Shown here piece after piece: positions 25,876 through 33,987 of a stretch of DNA of 64,000 nt; position 1 is the stretch's first letter; the number at the start of each line of letters is the position of its first letter. The translations under genes and the position numbers were made by a program. This DNA comes from JAUMBM01 sp964441755 (GTDB lineage: Bacteria; Bacteroidota; Bacteroidia; Chitinophagales; Saprospiraceae), in NCBI GenBank assembly GCA_964441755.1, contig CAYTVG010000004.1:124001-188000 (forward strand), given 5' to 3'. The notes beneath the pieces are model-generated. The model was not told where the DNA came from. It was given only the letters and a program-made list of their open reading frames with translations, and did no database searches.

Positions 25876-27423
25876 GTGGAAAAGGAATTAATTATTAATG
25901 CTACCCCAACAGAGGTCGAAATTGCGCTGTTGGAAGATGGCAAGCTTGTAGAGCTTCACAACCAAAAGACCAACAGCAACTTCACCGTGGGTGATGTTTT
26001 TGTGGGCCAGATTCATCGGCTTATGCCTGGCCTCAACGCAGCTTTCGTTGACATAGGCCACAAAAAGGATGCCTTTCTTCATTACACTGACCTTGGCCCG
26101 CGCGTCAGGTCTCTGCTGAAGTATACACAGGGGGCTATCAATGGGGACTTGACTACGGCTAAGCTCGATAATTTTACGCTGGAGCCCGAAATCATCAAGT
26201 CGGGTAAAGTAGATCAGGTACTCAGCAAAAAACAGAATATTCTCGTTCAAATCCTTAAAGAACCGATCTCCACCAAAGGGCATCGCCTTAGTTGCGAAAT
26301 CACTATCCCGGGTCGATACCTCGTGTTGACACCTTTTTCCAGCTCTGTGGCGGTTTCCAAAAAAATATCTTCAGCAGAAGAGCGCAAACGCCTGCAATTG
26401 CTCATAGAAAGCATTAAGCCTAAAAATTTTGGCGTCATTGTAAGAACTGCTGCCGAAGGCCGTAAAGTGGCTGAGCTTCATGAAGAAATGAACCTCCTGA
26501 CAGAAAAATGGCAGGATGTGTTTGATCAGCTGAGAAGCGTGAAGCCCCCGCAAAAATTACTGAGTGAACTCGATAAGACTTCCTCCATACTACGCGATTT
26601 GCTGAGCGACACCTTTACACGCATTGTTGTCAACGACAAGCAGCTTTTTGGTAATATCAAAAGCTACCTTGCCTCCATTGCACCTGATCAGATTCGCATC
26701 CTCCAACTCCATAAGGGAACCAAGCCGGTATTTGAAGCATTCAGTGTAACCCGACAGATTAAGTCGTCTTTTGGAAAGACGGCGACTATGAGTAGCGGTG
26801 CCTACATTGTCATCGAACATACTGAGGCCATGCACGTGATCGATGTCAACAGCGGTCACAAGATGCCTAGTGCCAACCAGACGGAGGCTGTCCTCAACAT
26901 CAATATGGAGGCAGCAGAGGAAATAGCCCGGCAGTTGCGATTGCGCGATATAGGCGGGATCATCATTATCGATTTCATCGATATGAAAAATCCCGATCAT
27001 AAGAAGGAGCTTATGAAGGCGATGACCCAGTTCATGAAGAAAGATCGCGCCCAGCATACCATCCTGCCGCTGTCCAAGTTTGGCCTGATGCAAATTACCC
27101 GCCAAAGGGTACGCCCGGAAGTTACGATCAATACCGCAGAAGTATGCCCCTCTTGCAACGGCACTGGGAAAATCACTGCCTCTATTTTGGTTGCCAACGA
27201 TATTGAACGTGACCTGAATTTCATTATGCAGTCGCATCCTAAGTCCAAACTTAGCCTGCACCTGCATCCTTTCCTGGCAGCTTATTTCAAACAGGGACTG
27301 CCGAGCCCGCAGATGAAGTGGTTCATGAAATATTACAAGTGGGTGCAAATCGTACCCGCCAACGATTTTAGCGTAACCGACTATAAGTTTTTTGAAAACA
27401 ATGAGGATGAGATACGGCTCTAA
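25876..27423 (+). CDS. rng: Ribonuclease G/E family endoribonuclease
   Basis: A 515-residue single-strand-specific endoribonuclease for rRNA maturation and mRNA decay. It starts at GTG with EKELIINATPTEVEIALLEDG, the family opening in this phylum. An S1 domain follows (GDVFVGQIHRLMPGLNAAFVDIGHKKDAFLH, residues 39-69). The metal-binding catalytic aspartates lie in HVIDVNSGHK (about 322) and IIIIDFIDMKN (about 365). The zinc-link CPSCNGTGK supplies C425 and C428 for dimerisation. It lacks the long degradosome scaffold of E. coli RNase E, so it is RNase G-like. It ends at two nested terminator hairpins. Confidence 0.95.
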   Translation: MEKELIINATPTEVEIALLEDGKLVELHNQKTNSNFTVGDVFVGQIHRLMPGLNAAFVDIGHKKDAFLHYTDLGPRVRSLLKYTQGAINGDLTTAKLDNFTLEPEIIKSGKVDQVLSKKQNILVQILKEPISTKGHRLSCEITIPGRYLVLTPFSSSVAVSKKISSAEERKRLQLLIESIKPKNFGVIVRTAAEGRKVAELHEEMNLLTEKWQDVFDQLRSVKPPQKLLSELDKTSSILRDLLSDTFTRIVVNDKQLFGNIKSYLASIAPDQIRILQLHKGTKPVFEAFSVTRQIKSSFGKTATMSSGAYIVIEHTEAMHVIDVNSGHKMPSANQTEAVLNINMEAAEEIARQLRLRDIGGIIIIDFIDMKNPDHKKELMKAMTQFMKKDRAQHTILPLSKFGLMQITRQRVRPEVTINTAEVCPSCNGTGKITASILVANDIERDLNFIMQSHPKSKLSLHLHPFLAAYFKQGLPSPQMKWFMKYYKWVQIVPANDFSVTDYKFFENNEDEIRL

Positions 27424-27434
27424 GCTTTGCTTTT

Positions 27435-27503
27435 TTGCCGCCCTAGGCGGCAGGAAAAAATACTGATAAAATTTTGGGCGGCTGATACCGCCCAAAATTT
27501 TAT
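27435..27503. terminator. Paired terminator hairpins after rng
   Basis: First a GCCGCC/GGCGGC hairpin around CTAG (27437-27452), followed by GGAAAAAA. Then comes a perfect 16-bp stem, ATAAAATTTTGGGCGG at 27466-27481 and its complement at 27488-27503, around a six-base loop. The second is symmetric and serves the convergent rng and DUF1232 genes. Confidence 0.8.
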
Positions 27504-27521
27504 GCCCCCATGGCTCGTCTC

Positions 27522-27896
27522 CTATAATTTTTCCTCAACCTCCTGGATATCTTTTTCATCATAATCACCAAACCATGCCCCCAGCTGGCGACGAGCTTCC
27601 AGCCGAACGCCCTCGTTGATGTAAGCAGCAACGACGACCAAGCCAAAGGCCAATACGCCCATATCATCGGTGTATCCCAATAGGGGCGTCAAATCGGGTA
27701 AGGCATCTATAGGTGCCAAAAAATAACCCAATACCCCCAGTATGATCCCCTTTGCCCAGCGAGGTGTCTCCTTGCGCCGATAGGCATAGAACATCAGCAG
27801 GGCAGCATAGACGACTTTTATGCCCGCATGCTTAGCATGCCGCCCCAGTTTTTTCCAAAAACTCTCCTCCGAATAATGTGCCCGCCAGGCTTTCAT
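27522..27896 (-). CDS. DUF1232 (YkvA-like) membrane protein
   Basis: A 124-residue protein when started at 27896 (MKAWRAHYSEESFWKKL); a longer reading from 27983 adds a cysteine- and glutamine-rich N-terminus without family character. The DUF1232 signature is LGVLGYFLAPIDALPDLTPLLGYTDD, a short membrane hairpin with the IDALPDL core. Function is unknown. It is divergent from pheT and shares a palindromic promoter region with it. Confidence 0.85.
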   Translation of the reverse strand: MKAWRAHYSEESFWKKLGRHAKHAGIKVVYAALLMFYAYRRKETPRWAKGIILGVLGYFLAPIDALPDLTPLLGYTDDMGVLAFGLVVVAAYINEGVRLEARRQLGAWFGDYDEKDIQEVEEKL

Positions 27897-27991
27897 GTAT
27901 ATTGCTGTATTTTTTTTGGCTGATGTCTTAGATGCACATCGCTTGTAAGGCTGCTGCTGCTGTAAGCAGCAACTTAACAACATCGTTTATC

Positions 27992-28009
27992 CAAAATTAA
28001 CTAATTTTG
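27992..28009. promoter_or_regulatory. Palindromic divergent promoter, DUF1232 / pheT
   Basis: CAAAATTA-AC-TAATTTTG is a perfect inverted repeat in which each arm is a consensus -7 box (TAATTTTG). The plus-strand box at 28002-28009 would start pheT near 28016, and the minus-strand box at 27999-27992 would start the DUF1232 gene near 27985. Confidence 0.55.
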
Positions 28010-28040
28010 CTCAATTGTTTACTTTTTCTATTTCAACAGC

Positions 28041-30482
28041 ATGAAAACGTCGCTGAACTGGCTCAAACAATATATTGATACAGATTTAAATCCGGAAGAT
28101 ATCGGTGCTCTCCTGACCAGTATAGGTCTGGAGGTGGAAGGTATAGAAGAAATTGAACAGGTAAAGGGAGGGCTTAAGGGCGTAGTAACCGGAAAAATAC
28201 TTAGCTGTCAGCGACATCCTAATGCAGACCGACTCTCACTAACTACTGTTGATGTAGGTCAACCCGATCCACTGCATATTGTTTGTGGTGCTCCCAATGT
28301 CGCCGCCGGCCAAATGGTGCTGGTTGCTACCGTTGGTACAACCCTCTACCCGACGGACGGCGACCCTATCACCCTCAAAAAGGGTAAAATCCGAGGCGAA
28401 GAGTCCAATGGTATGATTTGTGCCGAAGATGAACTCGGACTTGGCCACAGCCACGACGGCATCATGGTACTGCCCGCTGATACTCCCATAGGCATGGCTG
28501 CTGCGGAGTATTTTCAGCTCAGTACGGATATTGTCTATGAGATAGGCCTTACGCCCAACCGATCGGATGCGACCAACCACCTGGGCGTCGCCCGCGACCT
28601 TCGCGCAGCGCTTGCCGCCAACTATGGCTATACGGCAGCGCTCCGGCTTCCGGATGTTTCCTCTTTTGATACCCCCGACCACAGCCGGCCCATTCAGGTG
28701 ACCGTCGTTGATACCAATGCCTGCCCCCGTTATGCAGGCCTCACCATTGCAGGCCTCACCATTGCCGATTCTCCCGACTGGCTCAAGCAACGCCTGCAGG
28801 CAGTCGGTGTCAGGCCCATCAACAATGTGGTGGATGTAACCAACTACGTACTGCACGAACTTGGTCAGCCGCTACATGCCTTTGACTATGATGCTATTGC
28901 GGATAAAAAAATTGTTGTTCAGACACTTCCTGCCAATACGCCCTTTGTAAGTCTTGATGAGATTGAACGATCCCTGCACGCAGATGATCTCATGATCTGT
29001 GACGGACAACATAAGCCTATGTGTATGGGTGGCGTATTTGGGGGGGCAAAAAGCGGTGTCACCGCTACCACTACCAGCATCTTCCTGGAGTCTGCGCACT
29101 TCGATCCTAAGTTCATCCGGCGATCCAGTATGCGGCATAACCTGCGCACAGATGCCGCCAAGGTTTTTGAAAAAGGGAGCGATCCCAACATTGTGCTATT
29201 TGCCCTTAAGCGGGCTACGCTCATGATTTGCGAGCTCGCAGGAGGATACATTGCCTCGCCCGTCACCGACCTATATCCGCTCCCCATTGAAGCGGTACAG
29301 ATTCCTGTTCGCCTCACACGCATTAACCAGGTAATCGGTATGGAACTGGATCGTGCACGTGTGCTGGCCATTCTGAAAGCCCTGGACATGCGTATTGTCG
29401 ATCAGACGGATCACTCGCTGCTCGTAGCTGTGCCAACAAACAAGGCCGACGTTCTTCGGGAGATTGATGTCATTGAGGAAATTCTGCGCATCCATGGCTT
29501 CAATAACGTACCTGCTCCGGGCAGGTTATCGGCATCCATGGCTATTGCTCCGGAACCAGATCCTGTGCGCGTACGCAATCTTATTGCAGATATGCTCACG
29601 GCTACCGGCTTCCACGAAATGATGGGACTGAGTCTGTCAGAGTCCAGATACTACCGGGACATCCTCCCTTTACCTGACGAATCGCTGGTATACGTCAATC
29701 ATACAGCTAACGTACAGCTTGACATCATGCGCCCGGAGATGGTATTCACTGGGCTCGAAGCCATCGTACGCAGCCAAAACCGTCAGGAGAGCGACCTCCG
29801 GCTGTTTGAGTTTGGACGTACATATAAAAAAGAAGGAGACACTTATCTTGAGACCAACCGACTGGCATTGTATGTAACTGGCCGCCGCTGGGCCGAAAGC
29901 TGGCTGACACAAGGCAAAAACGAAGAAAATTTCTTTTCTCTAAAGGGGGCAGTCAAACAAATACTTGACAGGCTGGGTCTCGCAGGCTACCAGGCCTTCG
30001 AGTATCAGGACGATCGTTTTGCCTACGCGCTACAATACCGGCGTGGCCGGCAGGTGCTCGTCACCCTGGGCAGTCTGCAGCCCAAACTACTCAAGGCCAT
30101 GGATGCCAAAGGCAAAATCATGTATGCGGATTTTAACTGGGATGCCGTCTTTGAAGCCCTGCCAAGCCGCAGGATACAGTTCAGAGAACTCAACAAATTC
30201 CCGCTCGTGAGGAGAGATTTGGCGCTGGTAGTTGATAATTCCGTAAAATTCAGCGATATTGCGACCGCTGCAGCCAAAACTGAAAAGCAACTGCTCAAGA
30301 GCGTCAATCTGTTTGACGTTTATACCAGTGAAAATCAGCTAGGCCCTGGCAAAAAATCTTATGCAGTAAGCTTTGTTTTTGAGAATCCTGAAAAAACCCT
30401 GCAAGACCATGAGATTGACAAAGTGATGAATAAACTGATTGATGTGTTTGCTACACAACTACAGGCACAAGTAAGACGTTAG
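28041..30482 (+). CDS. pheT: Phenylalanyl-tRNA synthetase beta subunit
   Basis: An 813-residue subunit of the alpha2-beta2 enzyme that charges tRNA-Phe. It opens MKTSLNWLKQYIDTDLNPED. The EMAP/tRNA-binding domain spans about residues 40-150 (GKILSCQRHPNADRLSLTTV, GMICAEDELGLG). The B3/B4 editing domain follows (NNVVDVTNYVLHELGQPLHAFDYD), then B5 (about 400-475), the catalytic-like core with ENFFSLKGAVKQIL, and a C-terminal anticodon-binding FDX-ACB domain (FPLVRRDLALVVDNS to the end). Length and order are standard. pheS is not in the window, which is common in this phylum. A 15-base tandem repeat near 28735-28764 encodes AGLTIAGLTI, but similar sequence occurs in relatives. Confidence 0.96.
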   Translation: MKTSLNWLKQYIDTDLNPEDIGALLTSIGLEVEGIEEIEQVKGGLKGVVTGKILSCQRHPNADRLSLTTVDVGQPDPLHIVCGAPNVAAGQMVLVATVGTTLYPTDGDPITLKKGKIRGEESNGMICAEDELGLGHSHDGIMVLPADTPIGMAAAEYFQLSTDIVYEIGLTPNRSDATNHLGVARDLRAALAANYGYTAALRLPDVSSFDTPDHSRPIQVTVVDTNACPRYAGLTIAGLTIADSPDWLKQRLQAVGVRPINNVVDVTNYVLHELGQPLHAFDYDAIADKKIVVQTLPANTPFVSLDEIERSLHADDLMICDGQHKPMCMGGVFGGAKSGVTATTTSIFLESAHFDPKFIRRSSMRHNLRTDAAKVFEKGSDPNIVLFALKRATLMICELAGGYIASPVTDLYPLPIEAVQIPVRLTRINQVIGMELDRARVLAILKALDMRIVDQTDHSLLVAVPTNKADVLREIDVIEEILRIHGFNNVPAPGRLSASMAIAPEPDPVRVRNLIADMLTATGFHEMMGLSLSESRYYRDILPLPDESLVYVNHTANVQLDIMRPEMVFTGLEAIVRSQNRQESDLRLFEFGRTYKKEGDTYLETNRLALYVTGRRWAESWLTQGKNEENFFSLKGAVKQILDRLGLAGYQAFEYQDDRFAYALQYRRGRQVLVTLGSLQPKLLKAMDAKGKIMYADFNWDAVFEALPSRRIQFRELNKFPLVRRDLALVVDNSVKFSDIATAAAKTEKQLLKSVNLFDVYTSENQLGPGKKSYAVSFVFENPEKTLQDHEIDKVMNKLIDVFATQLQAQVRR

Positions 30483-30507
30483 TAGTTGAAGCAATAACCT
30501 CTGGTGT

Positions 30508-30804
30508 ATGAATATCCTACAAGAGTTGACATCCATCAGCGCAAAAATATACCAGGTCGAGCAATTGTTACTTTCGCTCAGCAGCGAAAACAACAGGCTT
30601 CGCCAGGAAAACGAAGTGCTGCAGTCTACCCTGACCAGTCATATTGAACTGCTGGAAAAGCTGCAGGGCCAATTGGAAAATACCCCGGAAGAAGTGGGGG
30701 GAATATGTAAGACAACAGCTTTACCAGTTCACAATATTCGCGCACAAATAAGCGATTGCCTGCGCGAAATGGAAAAGTGTATTCAGCTGCTGGAACAGCA
30801 ATAG
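30508..30804 (+). CDS. Small coiled-coil protein upstream of zapA
   Basis: A 98-residue protein, mostly one coiled coil (heptad-like LLLSLSSENNRLRQENEVLQ and ELLEKLQGQLEN), ending in a second helix (REMEKCIQLLEQQ). It lies 25 bases after pheT and 6 bases before zapA, so it is co-transcribed with both. It resembles ZapB in size and structure, but I cannot show homology. A role with ZapA at the division ring is a fair inference from position. Confidence 0.75.
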   Translation: MNILQELTSISAKIYQVEQLLLSLSSENNRLRQENEVLQSTLTSHIELLEKLQGQLENTPEEVGGICKTTALPVHNIRAQISDCLREMEKCIQLLEQQ

Positions 30805-30810
30805 GGCGCT

Positions 30811-31173
30811 ATGGAAGACCAAAAATTGATAACGCTAACCGTTTTGATTGCCGGTCGACCGTATCCACTGCGCGTGCAAATCGGCGAGGACGAGGAAATC
30901 AGAAAACTGGTCAAGGAAGTGAATGACCAACTCAACCACTTCCGAAAGATTTACCCCGACCGCGACAAGCAAGATTATCTCGCTATGTCGGTACTCACGC
31001 TGGCCGTTGAACGCGCTAAACTCCAACAACAGTTGCATGAATTATCCGCAACTGAGGTAGATACACAATTAACCGGTATCCAAAATACTTTGGATAACCT
31101 GCTGCAAGCTGGTCTTTCTCCCATCCCTCTCAATGATCCTCCGGCATTCTATTTATTGAACGAAAATCCATAA
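30811..31173 (+). CDS. zapA: Cell division protein ZapA
   Basis: A 120-residue protein. The N-terminal ZapA fold is visible in LTVLIAGRPYPLRVQIGEDEEIRKLVKEVNDQLNHF; the C-terminal helix (LAMSVLTLAVERAKLQQQLHEL) forms the tetramerising coiled coil. ZapA bundles FtsZ filaments at midcell. The gene lies between the coiled-coil protein and rny, the usual order in Bacteroidota. Confidence 0.92.
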   Translation: MEDQKLITLTVLIAGRPYPLRVQIGEDEEIRKLVKEVNDQLNHFRKIYPDRDKQDYLAMSVLTLAVERAKLQQQLHELSATEVDTQLTGIQNTLDNLLQAGLSPIPLNDPPAFYLLNENP

Positions 31174-31177
31174 AGGT

Positions 31178-32860
31178 ATGGAAATTGGAATGGGACTGGT
31201 TATCGGTTTGGTGCTGGGCGCCGCTATCGGATATGCTGTCGTCCAAATGCTGGGGAAACGTTCTCTGGCAACACAACGAGAGGAGCTCAACGCCAAGATT
31301 GATCAGGAAATCAAAGAGGCTCGCTTAACTGCCAAGCGTATTGTCGATGAGGCAGAGACGAAGGCGGAGAAAACGATGTCGCAGGCAGAGCTCCACAATG
31401 AAAAAACCAAACAGCGGAAAATTCAGGAGGCAAAGGAAAAATTCAATCGCTTCAAATCGGAGTTTGATGCTCACAAGGCTGAGCAACTGGTAGAGCTCAA
31501 AGAACGCGAGATGGAGGTCAAAAGCCAGGAGGTTGAGCTGCGCGGTAAACTTGAAAAAATTGAAGACCAGCGCAAACAACTCGACCAGTTTAAACTGGAG
31601 GTAGATGCTAAAAATGACGAAATCCGCCTGGCACGCGAAAACCTCGACACCCAGCTGAAAATCGTCGCCAAGAAAAAAGAGGAGCTCGAAAACGCCAGCG
31701 AACGTCATATCAAAGAGCTGGAAAGCGTTGCACGCCTCACCGAAGCAGAAGCCCGCGAACAATTGCTGGAAGCCGTCAGAGGTAAGGCCGAAAACGATGC
31801 TATGGTCATTGTCAAGGACACGATCGAGCAGGCTAAGCTCACCGCCAACAAGGAGGCAAAGAAAATTGTCATCCAGACAATTCAGCGCATGTGCGCAGAG
31901 TATACCATTGAAAATACAGTATCTGTCTTCAACCTCGAATCGGACGATATCAAAGGACAAATCATCGGACGAGAGGGACGGAATATTCGTGCACTCGAAG
32001 CAGCAACCGGCGCTGAAATTATCGTCGATGATACGCCTGAAGCTATCGTCATTTCCAGTTTTGATCCCGTACGTCGCGAAGTAGCCCGCCTGGCACTCAA
32101 GCGGCTGGTAGCTGACGGACGTATACACCCTGCTCGTATTGAAGAGGTTGTGCTTAAGGTACGCAAACAACTCGACGAACAAATACAGGAGATTGGCGAG
32201 CGTACAGTCATAGAACTCGACATCCACGGTCTCGATCCTTATCTGGTCAAAATGGTTGGCCGTATGCGATTCCGCTCTTCCTACGGTCAAAATCTTCTTA
32301 AACACTCCATCGAAACGGCCAATCTGTGTGCCGTGATGGCGGCTGAACTAGGGATGAGCCCTAAGCAAATTAAGCTTGCTAAACGAGCTGGTCTGCTGCA
32401 CGATATTGGCAAAGTTTCTGAAGAGCAAAGCGAACTCTCTCACGCACTGCTCGGCATGAAGTTGTGCGAGAAGTACAATGAGCATCCTTCTGTATCCAAT
32501 GCCGTTGGTGCACACCACGACGAAATTGAGATGAACAACCTCATCTCGCCCATTATTCAGGCTTGTGATGCCATCTCCGGCGCACGCCCCGGCGCAAGAC
32601 GCGAAATTCTCGAGAGCTATCTCAAGCGCATCAATGAACTTGAAGAGCTCGCCATGGCGCACGAGGGTGTTCAAAAGGCTTATGCACTGCAGGCTGGTCG
32701 CGAGTTGCGGGTCATTGTTGAGGCCGAGAAGGTATCTGACCAGTTTGCTGACGATCTGTCCTTTATGATTTCTCAGAAAATCCAGTCGGAAATGCAATAT
32801 CCCGGCCAGATTAAAGTCACGGTCATCCGTGAAAAGCGTGCAGTGGCTTACGCTCGCTAA
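31178..32860 (+). CDS. rny: Ribonuclease Y
   Basis: A 560-residue membrane-anchored endoribonuclease that starts mRNA decay. A single N-terminal transmembrane helix (MGLVIGLVLGAAIGYAVVQML) is followed by a long charged coiled coil to about residue 235. A KH domain follows (GQIIGREGRNIRALEAATGA, about 255-320), then an HD domain with HSIETANL and AGLLHDIGKVSEE near residue 408 and the second metal-site segment GAHHDEIEM. It is slightly longer than the usual 520 residues because of the coiled coil. It starts four bases after zapA stops, so no 6S RNA gene fits between them. Confidence 0.95.
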   Translation: MEIGMGLVIGLVLGAAIGYAVVQMLGKRSLATQREELNAKIDQEIKEARLTAKRIVDEAETKAEKTMSQAELHNEKTKQRKIQEAKEKFNRFKSEFDAHKAEQLVELKEREMEVKSQEVELRGKLEKIEDQRKQLDQFKLEVDAKNDEIRLARENLDTQLKIVAKKKEELENASERHIKELESVARLTEAEAREQLLEAVRGKAENDAMVIVKDTIEQAKLTANKEAKKIVIQTIQRMCAEYTIENTVSVFNLESDDIKGQIIGREGRNIRALEAATGAEIIVDDTPEAIVISSFDPVRREVARLALKRLVADGRIHPARIEEVVLKVRKQLDEQIQEIGERTVIELDIHGLDPYLVKMVGRMRFRSSYGQNLLKHSIETANLCAVMAAELGMSPKQIKLAKRAGLLHDIGKVSEEQSELSHALLGMKLCEKYNEHPSVSNAVGAHHDEIEMNNLISPIIQACDAISGARPGARREILESYLKRINELEELAMAHEGVQKAYALQAGRELRVIVEAEKVSDQFADDLSFMISQKIQSEMQYPGQIKVTVIREKRAVAYAR

Positions 32861-32885
32861 TAATCGTTACTGTTGTCTTTGTCAA

Positions 32886-32919
32886 AAGGAGGGGAGGCTG
32901 TGCGCAGCTTCCCCTCCTT
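32886..32919. terminator. Terminator between rny and DUF481 gene
   Basis: A stem of about 15 bp (AAGGAGGGGA plus GGCTG with one G-T pair) around a four-base loop, between two convergent genes. The right arm ends just before the stop codon of the minus-strand gene. Confidence 0.7.
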
Positions 32920-32922
32920 GCA

Positions 32923-33717
32923 TTACCACCTGAGCCGAAATCCCTGTTCAAAGGCTTGTGCCCGCAGACTGATCCCCGCCGGTGGTTGTGCGTCATACAG
33001 GAAAGTGTATCTGAACGTTATTCTGATTCGGGCACTCACCGTAAGTTCCAGGCTGGATTCATGACTTAGCCGATAATCGGCCAACAGATCCATGCGCGGC
33101 TGGTAGTAAGTCGTCATTATCCATTCACCCGGCAGCCAGCGAGGCAGCTCTATGGAGGAGGAAAGATAGGTACTCCAGCGTCCGTCCCGCCTCAGCACAG
33201 GCAATGCTGCTGCTGTTTCTTCCTGCTCCAACATGGCCGATAATCCCCAATATGCCTGACTTTTGCCCTCCTTCAGGTTGAACTTGAGCCTCGATCCTGT
33301 TCCCAGCAGTACACGGTTCTGTATGCCCAGCACCCTGTTGTGCTGCAGTTGCGCAAAAGCCTCCCAACGAAGGGATTTGGACAGTTTCCTGTTGTACCGC
33401 AAGTGGCCAAAACCAGCCCGGGTGAAAGCTTTATCGTTGGCCCTCGACAAATCAAAATTGACCATGGCAAGCCATAAATCTCTGTAATCTTTGGACTTGA
33501 GCTGCAGCATAAGTGCATTGCGTGTGACCAGCAGCCTGTTATTGTTGTTATTGGTATAGTGAAAGCCCAAATTGGCATAACCAGCAACACGAACCGAGTC
33601 GCTGTGTATCCTGTTGTTTTCCATGTTGACAATCTGCCCCTGAACAACCGTGCACAGCCAGGCTGTAAGACTCATTACTATACAGGATCTAAAGGTCACT
33701 CGTTGTTTTGAATTCAT
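32923..33717 (-). CDS. DUF481-like outer-membrane protein
   Basis: A 264-residue protein with a signal peptide ending VVQGQ (about residue 28). The remainder is a beta-barrel-like series: VAGYANLGFHYTNNNNNRLLV, FDLSRANDKAFTRAGFGHLRY, then KLSKSLRWEAFAQLQHNRVLG. This matches the DUF481/YdiY pattern, and the last residues are FRLRW. DUF481 barrels are of unknown function, some salt-inducible. It is convergent with rny. Confidence 0.7.
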   Translation of the reverse strand: MNSKQRVTFRSCIVMSLTAWLCTVVQGQIVNMENNRIHSDSVRVAGYANLGFHYTNNNNNRLLVTRNALMLQLKSKDYRDLWLAMVNFDLSRANDKAFTRAGFGHLRYNRKLSKSLRWEAFAQLQHNRVLGIQNRVLLGTGSRLKFNLKEGKSQAYWGLSAMLEQEETAAALPVLRRDGRWSTYLSSSIELPRWLPGEWIMTTYYQPRMDLLADYRLSHESSLELTVSARIRITFRYTFLYDAQPPAGISLRAQAFEQGFRLRW

Positions 33718-33987
33718 TGTAAAGGGTGTTTTTTATAATGATCAGATTTACCACCTGTCAGCGGTTATGCTGACAGCCCTTCTGAACTTACCTTTGTTGC
33801 TGCCGCTACCTTCAAAGGCAGAATGCTCAGCTTACAGGAGATACTTGAGATTTTCTGCCAGCCCCCCCAATACGCACTAAAAAAACAGTTTTTCTGCCAC
33901 TTGCCAAACAGTTTCACACCTTTAAACCTGCAATTTTGCAAAATGCCGTAATTTGCTGACATGCTTTTTCCATAAAAATTATTCCCC

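Noticed and set aside
28735..28764. 15-base tandem repeat inside pheT
   Set aside because: It encodes AGLTIAGLTI, and relatives have similar residues there, so it is probably a normal part of the protein rather than a new expansion.
31174..31177. Expected 6S RNA between zapA and rny
   Set aside because: Only four bases separate the two genes here, so the RNA cannot be at this position.
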